From positions 1 through 40,664 of the forward strand of contig NZ_ABEA03000039.1 of assembly GCF_000171235.2 (NCBI RefSeq): a stretch of DNA of 40,664 nt. Direction: 5' to 3'. Positions 31,822-40,664 of the stretch are shown here, piece by piece. This stretch comes from Geminisphaera colitermitum TAV2 (GTDB lineage: Bacteria; Verrucomicrobiota; Verrucomicrobiia; Opitutales; Opitutaceae). The translations under genes were made by a program, and so were the position numbers. Each line of letters starts with the position of its first letter. Position 1 is the first letter of the stretch. The notes beneath the pieces are model-generated. The model saw only the letters and a program-made list of their open reading frames with translations, ran no database searches and was not told the DNA's origin.

Positions 31822-32568
31822 TCACATCGCCATGCCGCCGTCAACGGTAAAAACTTGTCCGGTGATATAGTTGGCTTCTTCGGAGGCGAGGAAGGCCACG
31901 GCGTGGGCAATATCGGAGGCCTCGCCGAAGCGTTGCATGGGGATGAGCGCGGTGGCCCCTTTCTGCACCTCTTCGTTGAGGACAGCGGTCATGTCGGTCT
32001 TGATAAAACCGGGGGCAACGACGTTGGCGGTGACGCCGCGGCGGGCGAATTCCTTGGCAATCGACTTGGTGAAACCGACCATGCCCGCCTTGGCGGCGGC
32101 GTAATTGGCCTGGCCGGCGTTGCCGATCAAGCCGGAGACGGACGAGATGTTGACGATGCGGCCCCAGCGGTTGCGGCACATGGGCCAGCCGATGGCCTTG
32201 GTCCAGTGGAAACAGCTCGAAAGGTTGGTCTGGAGGACGGCGTTCCAGTCGTCCTCGCTCATGCGGGCGAGCAAACCGTCGCGGGTGATGCCGGCGTTGT
32301 TCACGAGGATGTCGATTTTGCCGAATTCCTTGAGCAGCGACTCGGCCGCCGCCGCCACCGCCGCGCCGTCCGAAACGTCCACCGCGCGGGCCACCGCCTT
32401 GCCACCAGTCCCGGCGGCGTTGATGGCCTGCGCAACCGCGCCGCAAGTCTCGGCGGACTTGGAAACACAAATAACGGTGACGCCCTTGGCGGCGAGTACC
32501 TCGGCGATGGCTTTGCCGATGCCGCGTCCGGCGCCGGTAATGAGTGCTGTGCGATGGGTGTAGGTCAT
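31822..32568 (-). CDS. fabG: 3-oxoacyl-[acyl-carrier-protein] reductase
   Basis: 248 residues, a classical short-chain dehydrogenase. The NADP-binding motif [19 protein letters not shown] is at residues 8-26, NNAG lies in [20 protein letters not shown] near 90, and the catalytic Ser-Tyr-Lys are in [20 protein letters not shown] followed by KAG. The ending [17 protein letters not shown] is the FabG signature. It reduces 3-ketoacyl-ACP in fatty-acid elongation. It is followed by acpP after 31 bp and preceded by the fumarylacetoacetase-family gene after 83 bp. Confidence 0.95.
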   Translation of the reverse strand: MTYTHRTALITGAGRGIGKAIAEVLAAKGVTVICVSKSAETCGAVAQAINAAGTGGKAVARAVDVSDGAAVAAAAESLLKEFGKIDILVNNAGITRDGLLARMSEDDWNAVLQTNLSSCFHWTKAIGWPMCRNRWGRIVNISSVSGLIGNAGQANYAAAKAGMVGFTKSIAKEFARRGVTANVVAPGFIKTDMTAVLNEEVQKGATALIPMQRFGEASDIAHAVAFLASEEANYITGQVFTVDGGMAM

Positions 32569-32651
32569 GGGAATGGGTTTTGCGAGTGCGTGGAAACGGG
32601 TTGGTTGTGCGAAGCGGGCGGGACGTGGCGAGTCGAAACCGCCGCTCCTGG

Positions 32652-33491
32652 TTATTCCGCGATCACCGGATTTTCGAGGCGTCCGATTTTTTCGATTTCA
32701 ACGACCACCTTGTCCCCCGCCCGGAGCCAGCGGGGCGGCTTGCGCGCCATGCCGACGCCGTGCGGCGTGCCAGTCAGGATGACGGTGCCGGGGAGCAGCG
32801 TGGTGCTGCCGCTGAGAAATTCGATCAACGCCGGCACGTCAAAAATCATGTCGCTCGTGGTCCAGTCCTGCAAAACCTCGCCGCTGACCGTGGTGCTGAT
32901 TTTCAGCGCGTTGGGATTGGGGATCTCGTCCTTGGTCACGATGGCGGGGCCGAGCGGGGCAAACGTGTCGAACGTCTTGCCGCGGCACCACTGGCTGCCG
33001 CCGCGCTTCACCTGCCAGTCGCGCGCGCTTACGTCGTTGGCGCACGTGTAGCCGAGCACGTAGTCGAGCGCGTGGTCGCGGGTGACGTTTTTGCAAGTTC
33101 TGCCGATAACGACGGCCAGTTCGCACTCGTAATCCACTTCGTCACTACGCAGATGCGTCGGCAGCATGATCGGGTCGCCGGGGTTTTGGAGCGCGTTGAC
33201 GCCTTTCATGAAGAGCACCGGGAACTCCGGAATCCGCGCGTGCGTTTCCTCGGCGTGACGCCGGTAGTTGAGACCGATGCAGAGGATGCCCGCGGGCACG
33301 AGCGGCGCGAGGAGTTTTGCCACATCGGCGCGTTCGCCGGTCGGTTTCAATGCGTTGGCGCCGGTGCCGAAGAGGTCGCCGGACAGTCGTTCGACGCCGC
33401 CGCTGCCGTCGGCATGGCCGGCATGATCGGCATGGAGCGCGCCGAAGTGAATTTGATGATCGTGGCGGTCGAGATAGCGGATGATTTTCAT
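32652..33491 (-). CDS. Fumarylacetoacetate hydrolase-family protein
   Basis: 279 residues. The FAH fold is recognised by ILCIGLNYRRHAEETHARIP, FMKGVNALQNPGDPIMLP, the metal-binding Glu pair in VDYECELAVVIGRTCKN, YTCANDVSARDWQVKRGGSQ and the C-terminal LLPGTVILTGTPHGVGMARK. The family includes 2-hydroxyhepta-2,4-dienedioate isomerases, acylpyruvases and oxaloacetate decarboxylases; the exact reaction cannot be told here. It is divergent from the ABC-F gene, with a 180-bp gap that presumably holds both promoters. It lies on the same strand as fabG-acpP, but a functional link is not evident. Confidence 0.92.
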   Translation of the reverse strand: MKIIRYLDRHDHQIHFGALHADHAGHADGSGGVERLSGDLFGTGANALKPTGERADVAKLLAPLVPAGILCIGLNYRRHAEETHARIPEFPVLFMKGVNALQNPGDPIMLPTHLRSDEVDYECELAVVIGRTCKNVTRDHALDYVLGYTCANDVSARDWQVKRGGSQWCRGKTFDTFAPLGPAIVTKDEIPNPNALKISTTVSGEVLQDWTTSDMIFDVPALIEFLSGSTTLLPGTVILTGTPHGVGMARKPPRWLRAGDKVVVEIEKIGRLENPVIAE

Positions 33492-33671
33492 GTTACGCGG
33501 TTATGCTGGCTGGATTGTTACGCAAAAAACGCCCCGACCTTTGCGGCAAACCGCCCGGCATGGCGAGAGCACAAAACCCCGCCATTGACCACTCGCCCCC
33601 GCCCCCGTTGGCTGGCACGTTTCCATTTTCACCGTGCACGTCCAAGCACCCGCGCACGCACACACATTGAC

Positions 33672-35546
<1,875 letters not shown>

Positions 35547-35588
35547 CCCCCCCCCCCGCGCGCGCCAAAATCTTCCCATGATTTTCCC

Positions 35589-36503
35589 ATGAAATTCCGC
35601 TTCATCCTCAACCCTCGCTCTGGCGCGCATCGCTCCGGTGAGGATGTCACCCGGATCATCCACGACTTCATTGCGCGCCACGCCCTTGACGCCACGCTCG
35701 TCCTCACCGAACGCCCCCACCACGCCACCGAACTCGCGCGCCAGTCCCTGGCCGACGGCTGCGAACTCATCGTGGCCATCGGCGGCGACGGCACGCTTAA
35801 CGAAATTGCCGCCGCCCTCATTGGCACGCCTGCCACGCTTGGCATCATCCCACGCGGCTCTGGCAACGGACTCGTCCGCCACCTCGGCCTCCCGCGCGCC
35901 CCGGATGCCGCCCTTGCCGGACTCCTGACCGGTCGCCCCCGCGCCATCGACACCGGCCTCGTCAACGGACGCCACCCCTTCCTCAACGTTGTTGGCCTCG
36001 GATTCGACGTGGAGATCAGCAGCCGCTTCAACCGCCTTACCCGCCGCGGACTCGCCGGTTACGTGCGCACCGTTTGCGGCGCTCTGCTTTCATATCGAAA
36101 GAAAAACTACCGCGTCACCGTTCATCCGGAGGGCACGGACAACTCCTCCCCCGTCACGCACGAACTTCCCGCCTTCATCATGGCCGCGGCCAACTCCTCG
36201 CAATACGGCAACGAGTTTCACATCGCCCCTGGCGCCGACGTTGACGACGGACTCCTCATGCTGACGGCCATCCGCCGCGTCCATCCCTTGAACGCCCTTC
36301 CCCTCGCCTTGCGCATGCGCTGCGGCACGCTGCGTGCCAGCCGCAACGTCCTGCAACTCACCGGTGCTCATTTCACGGTCGAATCGACTGATGGCGTCCC
36401 TCTCGTTTGCCACACCGACGGCGAAGTCTATGAAACCACCGGCCCCCGCCTCGACATCACCGTGCGTCCGCTCAGCCTGAAAATCATGGCCCCCGCCTCC
36501 TGA
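35589..36503 (+). CDS. Diacylglycerol kinase-family lipid kinase
   Basis: 304 residues. The catalytic domain starts with FRFILNPRSGAHRSGEDVTR. The nucleotide-binding motif IVAIGGDGTLNEIAAALIGT lies near residues 61-80, with GGDGT at 65-69. The next motif, LGIIPRGSGNGLVRHLGLPR, is the G-[ST]-x-N-x-(F/L)-(A/V)-R block. The second domain contains FLNVVGLGFDVEISSRFN and AANSSQYGNEFHIAPGADVD, closing with a beta sandwich. Members phosphorylate diacylglycerol, sphingosine or related lipids; the substrate is not determined. The start at 35589 lies 42 bp after the ABC-F stop, just past a C11 tract, on the same strand. Confidence 0.93.
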   Translation: MKFRFILNPRSGAHRSGEDVTRIIHDFIARHALDATLVLTERPHHATELARQSLADGCELIVAIGGDGTLNEIAAALIGTPATLGIIPRGSGNGLVRHLGLPRAPDAALAGLLTGRPRAIDTGLVNGRHPFLNVVGLGFDVEISSRFNRLTRRGLAGYVRTVCGALLSYRKKNYRVTVHPEGTDNSSPVTHELPAFIMAAANSSQYGNEFHIAPGADVDDGLLMLTAIRRVHPLNALPLALRMRCGTLRASRNVLQLTGAHFTVESTDGVPLVCHTDGEVYETTGPRLDITVRPLSLKIMAPAS

Positions 36504-36614
36504 CCGCGTCCGGCCCTCCCCCCCCCTCCCTCCTTCATTTCGCCATTCCGCACATCCCTGAAAATAGGTGTTTACTCTCTGCATCGGTTCGCCCAAAACC
36601 TCGGCCTCTTGTTT

Positions 36615-36690
36615 TGGGGCAGTAGCTCAGTTGATAGAGCGCATCGTTCGCAACGATGAGGTCGCCAGTTTGATCCTGGTCTGCTCCACC
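36615..36690 (+). tRNA. tRNA-Ala (anticodon CGC), CCA encoded
   Basis: 76 bases fold into a full cloverleaf. The acceptor stem GGGGCAG/CTGCTCC contains the G3:U70 pair that marks alanine tRNA. Other parts are the D arm GCTC-AGTTGATA-GAGC, the anticodon arm CATCG-TTCGCAA-CGATG giving anticodon CGC (codon GCG), the variable loop AGGTC, the T arm GCCAG-TTTGATC-CTGGT, and A73 followed by encoded CCA. Odd point: position 19 is A and position 56 is T, replacing the near-universal G19:C56 tertiary pair by a complementary A:U. Confidence 0.96.
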
Positions 36691-36724
36691 AAGTCGCCGC
36701 ATAGCGGCTGAAATCCCCAAACCC

Positions 36725-37917
36725 TCAAGGCCGCATTTCCAGCGGATCGGCTCGCAAGTCAAACGACAACCAGCGCTGACCGCCCGCGAAAACCTCCTTG
36801 CGCGCCGCCGAACGCCGCCCATGCCACACACGGTCGCATTGGTGGGGCAAGGCCACCACCGACGGCATTGAGATGTCCGCCCATTCGCGTTCGCAACGCC
36901 ACACCCGTCCCTCCGCCCACGCCAGCGTCATCACAGGCAAATCCAGCAACGACACCGCTTCCTCCGAACGTCTCCCCCCCCCCCCGGCCTGCGCACCAAC
37001 AACGGCACCCGCACACTCTCCTCGTATGGCCAGCCCTTGCGAAACAACCCGTGCGCCCCGTGCATGTCGCCATGCACCGACGTGAACACGATCACCGGCC
37101 TCGCCCGCTCCTGCGCAACCGCCGTCGCATCGACCGCCGCGACCAACCGCGCCACCGCGCGATCCGTCGCCTCGATATGCGCATAATACCCCGCCAGTTC
37201 ACGTCGCGCCTGCGCCTCCACCGCGCCACCGAGCGGCACATTGGCCGGCAGCACGATCCCCGCGCCATCCGCCCCAAACCTCCTCGCAACCCCCTCCGGC
37301 ACCGCCGCCGCGTAAGGCGGATGCGGCGCCTCCAGACTCACCACGCAAAACCTCCCCTCCTCCCCCCCCCCCCCCTGCCCCCACCATTCCGCTGCCCGCC
37401 CGCACACCACATCCGCCTGATACCCGTGCACCTGCACTGGCTCCGGCAAACGCGTGCCATGCAACCACGGATCATTGAGTAAAAACCCCCCCTCAAACCC
37501 CTCCCAAAACTCAAACCCGCCCCGCCGCTCCACCGGCACGAACTGCCGCGCATGAACCTCCCCCACCAACGCCGCCCCCGGATCGCGCGGCGCCAAATGC
37601 CACTTGCCGAAGAACGCCGTCCCGTATCCCCGCTCCCGCAACTCGTGAGCCACCGTCCGCGCCTCCACCGGCAGCGGATCAAAATAATCGCGCACCCCAT
37701 TTTCCGGCGACGGCACACCCGTCAACAACGCCGCCCGTGCGAACGGCCCGAACGGATGCGGCGTCACTGCCTGCGCATAGTTGACCGACACCGCCGCCAG
37801 AGCATCCAACCCCGGCGTCCGCGCATTCGGATCCCCCGCGTAACCACACGCCTGCGCCCGCCACTGCGTCGTCACGATCCAGATAATGTCAGGAGACTTG
37901 GTTTGCATGTAATTCAT
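36725..37917 (-). CDS. Sulfatase-like protein lacking catalytic residues, frameshifted at a C12 tract
   Basis: The first frame (37917 to about 36985) shows the alkaline-phosphatase-like fold of sulfatases: DIIWIVTTQWRAQACGYAGD, FARAALLTGVPSPENGVRDY, FFGKWHLAPRD and IVFTSVHGDMHGAHGLFRKG, then GWPYEESVRVPLLVRRPG. The C-terminal part (about 36973-36725) is in another frame: VSLLDLPVMTLAWAEGRVWR, and it ends SFDLRADPLEMRP as in sulfatases. The shift is in a C12 tract (36974-36985); 10 or 13 bases would rejoin it. Expected residues are missing: the metal-ligand Asp pair (DDQ) is TTQ, the formylglycine-precursor Cys/Ser in C-x-P-x-R is replaced (FGPFAR), and DHGD is VHGD. A second tract, C14 (37362-37375), is in frame. 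Confidence 0.82.
36974..36985. repeat. C12 homopolymer tract at the sulfatase-like frameshift
   Basis: Twelve C on the plus strand encode a Gly run in the minus-strand gene between RRPG and the C-terminal LLDLP block. The present length puts the last ~80 residues out of frame. Confidence 0.88.
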
Positions 37918-37947
37918 AAACGCGAAAACACCTCATTCATAGTCCCC

Positions 37948-38712
37948 TCAAACACCACTCCCCAACCAACGAACACACGCAACTGCCCCACATGCCAACA
38001 AGAGCGAAGCAAACGTGCCGATAATGACATATTCAGCAAAAGCCTGATCCTCCTCCATACGTTTAAACCGGGCCAATGCCTTGATCCCAACCACCGCCGT
38101 CACCGCCAAAAACTGACCATTCGACAACAGCACATAGACGAGAAGACGCTCCAGACAACCGATGATCCGTCCATTGTCCGTCCCCACCTGGATCACCCCC
38201 CCTCGACCCTGCTCCCCCCCCCTAATCCGCCCCATCAGCCATCGAATGCAAAAATTGTTCTCTTTAAGACAAACCAAAGCGCCCCCTAGCCAGACAACCG
38301 CGCCGAAAAACGCCCGCCCGCCATTCTGAAACCACGCCATGAAGTGCTCACCAGTAGTTATATTTCGGATACTCCACGACACTTCAAACGCTCCCCGCCA
38401 CTCGCACCACGTGAACAAACAAGCCGTCCCCAACGCCACACCCAATAACAACACGCGCAACCCGGAACGCTCCCCCCGTAGTCCCCTACGACGCTCCAAC
38501 AGCAACACCAACGGGGACAACATCGCCAACGCCCCCACGCACAATTGCCAGAATGGCATGCCCACGCCCATCCACAACACCCACCACGCCAACACCTGCA
38601 ACCCCGCCAACCAAACAGCCCCCGCTTTTCGTATCGGGGCAACTTCGGGCAACAAACACCACCGGAACAAAAGAACCAGCACGGCAAAAACAATGAGTCT
38701 CGATTCGATCAT
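37948..38712 (-). CDS. Membrane protein paired with SatD
   Basis: 254 residues with about six to seven hydrophobic segments (LIVFAVLVLLFRWCLLP, VLAWWVLWMGVGMPFWQLCV, VLLLGVALGTACLFTW, FFGAVVWLGGALVCL, GTFASLLLACGAVACV). The C-terminal part GRIIGCLERLLVYVLLSNGQ followed by VGIKALARFKRMEEDQAFAE and YVIIGTFAS resembles the C-terminus of DUF3307-type membrane proteins, which commonly sit next to satD genes. The usual N-terminal HxLGDFxxQ motif of DUF3307 is not present, so this may be a shortened relative. It overlaps satD by four bases, so the two are translationally coupled. C8 and C9 tracts (38195-38222 region) lie in a cytoplasmic loop, in frame. Function unknown. Confidence 0.75.
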   Translation of the reverse strand: MIESRLIVFAVLVLLFRWCLLPEVAPIRKAGAVWLAGLQVLAWWVLWMGVGMPFWQLCVGALAMLSPLVLLLERRRGLRGERSGLRVLLLGVALGTACLFTWCEWRGAFEVSWSIRNITTGEHFMAWFQNGGRAFFGAVVWLGGALVCLKENNFCIRWLMGRIRGGEQGRGGVIQVGTDNGRIIGCLERLLVYVLLSNGQFLAVTAVVGIKALARFKRMEEDQAFAEYVIIGTFASLLLACGAVACVRWLGSGV

Positions 38713-39374
38713 ACCCTGATTTCTCCTTTGTTTCCTGCCCCGCCTGTTTTTTCCATACGCTCAGCCAGTTCCCCTTCCAGACCGGCAATCACCCTCCGCC
38801 ACGATTCCAAGCGACCACGGCGAATATTCTTATACACTGCGGATTCAGAAACACTCAACCTCTCAGCCATCTCCTTGATCTCCCTATCCTCCAGCAATCC
38901 GCACAAAATCTCCAACCTGTTGGGCAACCAATCATCCATTACCCCGGCCAGGATATCCACTAACGCGCTACGCAAATCGGAACCACCAGGCAACTCGCCA
39001 GCCAGCCCGACCCCACCACCCGACCTCTTCAGCAATTCCATCCCTTCCCTTGCCAGATGGAAAGCCGGACCATCCATTTCGAGCGCCTGCTTGCGATTAA
39101 TCGCCGTCGTGATTTCTCCCCACGCAATTGAAAACCGGATACGCACCGGATGACACCGCGCCTTTATCCGAAACAACCCGGCGAACAATCCCTCCGCACG
39201 CTGATAGACCGCCTGAAACTCATCCCCCAAGGTTAACGTATGCGGAGATGCGAGTAATTTTTTGGATACACGCGCTTCCTCCTTCAGCACGCCTTTCAGA
39301 CGTTCTTGAAACGTTCCGCGCGACTGGATCGCGCGCGACTGGATCACATCACCGATAACCACGATGTAAGACAT
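38709..39374 (-). CDS. SatD-family protein with C-terminal helix-turn-helix
   Basis: 221 residues. The start MSYIVVIGDVIQSRAIQSRG matches the SatD-family opening (GD-x-x-x-SR). The middle includes LTLGDEFQAVYQRAEGLFAG and IRFSIAWGEITTAINRKQAL, in the GDEFQ / R-x-x-IG-G style of the family. The C-terminus has a sigma-like helix-turn-helix: REIKEMAERLSVSESAVYKN then IRRGRLESWRRVI. The role is unclear; the HTH suggests DNA binding, possibly at the three 28-bp repeats just upstream of its own start (39402-39485). It forms an operon with the membrane protein at 37948, overlapping by four bases. Confidence 0.85.
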   Translation of the reverse strand: MSYIVVIGDVIQSRAIQSRGTFQERLKGVLKEEARVSKKLLASPHTLTLGDEFQAVYQRAEGLFAGLFRIKARCHPVRIRFSIAWGEITTAINRKQALEMDGPAFHLAREGMELLKRSGGGVGLAGELPGGSDLRSALVDILAGVMDDWLPNRLEILCGLLEDREIKEMAERLSVSESAVYKNIRRGRLESWRRVIAGLEGELAERMEKTGGAGNKGEIRV

Positions 39375-39401
39375 GGGACTATTCCTTACCTACATCATCA
39401 A

Positions 39402-39485
39402 AACCAGATAGGTTCAATTTCTAATTTTGAACCATATTGGTTCATTTTCTCAAATTCAACCCATCCAGTTCAATTCACCCCATCA
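39402..39485. promoter_or_regulatory. Three 28-bp direct repeats carrying AACCnnnnnGGTTC dyads, upstream of satD
   Basis: Repeats start at 39402, 39430 and 39458. Each begins AACC and carries a GTTCAATT-like block about ten bases later. The middle copy contains the dyad GAACCATATTGGTTC (39429-39443), the first AAACCAGATAGGTTC (39401-39415) and the third a weaker form (CAACCCATCCAGTTC, 39457-39471). By eye, copies 1 and 2 match at about 21 of 28 positions. They are AT-rich, against a GC-rich background. The regular spacing suggests an array of binding sites controlling satD. Confidence 0.65.
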
Positions 39486-39810
39486 ACCACCGGGCCAGCC
39501 ACAACACGCCCATGCCAGTAACCAGCGTTGGCAACACCTGCCGCGTCCACGCCGCGACGAACACCGCCGCCAACGCCGCCGGCACCTTCGGGTGCGCCAG
39601 TTGCAACGCCCCCCAGCCACCACTCCCGCCACCCTCGCCTGTCAGCAGCACCTCCGGCACGACGATCGCCGTCAGAACCACCAACGGCACAAAATAGAGC
39701 CCCACCTTAAAACCCTCCGGCAACTCACGCCGCCCCAGCAGGCCGATGAACGAAAACCGCATCAGGAACGTCACCGCCCCCAAGCCTAAAAACAACGCGA
39801 GAATCTTCAT
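39475..39810 (-). CDS. azlD: AzlD-family branched-chain amino acid export subunit
   Basis: 111 residues, the family's usual size, with four hydrophobic segments (ILALFLGLGAVTFLMRFSF, VGLYFVPLVVLTAIVVPEVL, VPAALAAVFVAAWTR, LVTGMGVLWLARWL). The start MKILALFLGLGAVTFLMR has the family Thr-x-x-x-R-x-x-F pattern. With AzlC it forms the exporter for branched-chain amino acids and analogues. The ATG overlaps the azlC stop by ATGA. The end of the gene overlaps the last of the 28-bp repeats upstream of satD. Confidence 0.9.
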   Translation of the reverse strand: MKILALFLGLGAVTFLMRFSFIGLLGRRELPEGFKVGLYFVPLVVLTAIVVPEVLLTGEGGGSGGWGALQLAHPKVPAALAAVFVAAWTRQVLPTLVTGMGVLWLARWLMG

Positions 39811-40601
39811 GCGCCCACCACCTTTCCTCTGGACAACACCACCCCCGCGCCCACGCCCAGCACCGTCGCCACGATCAACGCCAATTTGAATGGCAACGTC
39901 GCAAACACCAGCGCCGCCACCCCGCTCACCGCCACCGCCGCCCAATCCGCGCGCGACTTCACCCGCGGCACCACGATCGCGATAAACGTCAGCGGAATCG
40001 CAAAATCCAGCCCCCACTCCGGCGGGATGCCCCGTCCCAGCAAAATCCCCGCCAACGTCGAAACCTGCCAGCACACCCACAACGCCACGCCTCCCCCCAG
40101 CAAATACCAATGCCGGAAATCCCTCCCCTCCCGTCCATCCGCGCTCACGCCTCCGCCAGCATTTTCCGTATCCGTTCTCAACATACGCCCGAGCGTCGTC
40201 GCGTAAGCCTCATCCGTCAAAAAATACGCCAACGACACCTTCCACCACCAAGGCAAGGACTTCAGCACTGGCGCCAACGACGCACTATAAAGCACATGGC
40301 GCAAATTGATGACACCCACCGTAAGAAAAATCACCACCAACGGCGCATTCCCCGCCAGCAACTGACACAACACAATCTGCGAACTCCCTGCGAACACCAG
40401 CGAACTCATCGCCTGCGCCTGCCACGGCGCCAGCCCGCACTCCACTGCCATCACGCCATAAATCATCCCAAACGGCGCAATCCCCACCCACAGCGGAGCC
40501 AGCCGCCGCACGCCCTCCCCGAACTCCTGCCCGCGCGACCACCCCGCCGTGCTCCCACCCACAACACGCCTCGACTGTTTATCATCACACATAGCACACA
40601 T
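39807..40601 (-). CDS. azlC: AzlC-family branched-chain amino acid export permease
   Basis: 264 residues from the ATG at 40601; a GTG at 40613 and an ATG at 40592 are alternatives. The family signature is clear: VGIAPFGMIYGVMAVECGLA, SSLVFAGSSQIVLCQLLAGN, VGVINLRHVLYSASLAP and YFLTDEAYATTLGR. About six to seven membrane segments follow, and it ends LGVGAGVVLSRGK. It is the large subunit of the AzlCD exporter. azlD overlaps its stop by four bases. The remaining 60 bases of the window beyond its start show no further gene. Confidence 0.93.
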   Translation of the reverse strand: MCAMCDDKQSRRVVGGSTAGWSRGQEFGEGVRRLAPLWVGIAPFGMIYGVMAVECGLAPWQAQAMSSLVFAGSSQIVLCQLLAGNAPLVVIFLTVGVINLRHVLYSASLAPVLKSLPWWWKVSLAYFLTDEAYATTLGRMLRTDTENAGGGVSADGREGRDFRHWYLLGGGVALWVCWQVSTLAGILLGRGIPPEWGLDFAIPLTFIAIVVPRVKSRADWAAVAVSGVAALVFATLPFKLALIVATVLGVGAGVVLSRGKVVGA

Positions 40602-40664
40602 GAAGCCCACCACCGTTGCCTGCCACTTGCAGAAAAAACAGCCCCAAATTCACCCCATACGCTC

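Noticed and set aside
32544-33671. Upstream extension of the ABC-F reading frame by 376 codons
   Set aside because: It runs antisense to the fumarylacetoacetase-family gene and has no domain; the ABC-F family starts at the MLTIADVSKSYG segment.
36535-36831. Minus-strand reading frame of 98 codons across the tRNA gene
   Set aside because: It is antisense to tRNA-Ala and gives the well-known false peptide type (GADQDQTGDLIVAND, YQLSYCP) that arises from translating tRNA genes.
39402-39485. Plasmid-type iterons or a replication origin
   Set aside because: There is no replication initiator gene nearby and only three copies; a promoter array for satD fits better.

Overview
The window is high-GC bacterial DNA. 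I infer the phylum Verrucomicrobiota, probably Opitutaceae. The support is a secreted protein with a VPEP...RRR (PEP-CTERM) tail, a pseudopilin of the type these bacteria carry in many copies, secreted polysaccharide-lyase-like proteins, a LacI regulator and a sulfatase-like gene. This is a gene-content inference, not a phylogeny. Two sequence habits run through the window. One is long G/C homopolymer tracts (8 to 16 bases) in genes and at gene edges. The other is several families of modular palindromic repeats, some of which lie in frame inside genes.

Layout. 1-4.4 kb (+): the 3' end of the 2-oxoglutarate dehydrogenase E2 gene, lipoamide dehydrogenase, and two oligopeptide-type ABC ATPases, the first frameshifted at a C16 tract. 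4.3-6.1 kb: an IS110-family element (-) flanked by direct copies of a ~180-bp bipartite palindrome. 6.1-16.1 kb: a carbohydrate-use region with a heparinase II/III-like secreted protein, an unknown secreted protein, a pseudopilin, a LacI regulator bracketed by two inverted copies of a 14-bp site, a PEP-CTERM protein, an MFS transporter, a 2-hydroxyacid dehydrogenase and a polysaccharide-deacetylase-like protein. Two MITE-like elements lie in and beside this region. 16.5-22.6 kb (-): uvrA, then the urease accessory genes ureD, ureG, ureF and ureE (transcribed E-F-G-D). Both uvrA and ureF carry palindromic repeat DNA in frame.

22.8-31.4 kb: a defence island. A four-gene operon (-) fits the Wadjet (JetABCD) architecture: kleisin-like JetA, JetB, a 1492-residue SMC-like JetC and a Toprim-bearing JetD. 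A decayed SbcC-like 3' end lies on one side and a decayed IS481-type transposase on the other. Two perfect 10-bp palindromes 22 bp apart lie just upstream of jetA.

31.5-36.7 kb: acpP with a strong terminator, fabG, a fumarylacetoacetase-family gene, an ABC-F ATPase, a diacylglycerol-kinase-family lipid kinase and tRNA-Ala(CGC). 36.7-40.6 kb (-): a sulfatase-like gene that has lost its catalytic residues and is frameshifted at a C12 tract, a membrane protein paired with SatD behind three 28-bp direct repeats, and the AzlCD amino-acid exporter. Most gene identities rest on motif recognition by eye. Start codons are often uncertain because clear Shine-Dalgarno sequences are rare here.
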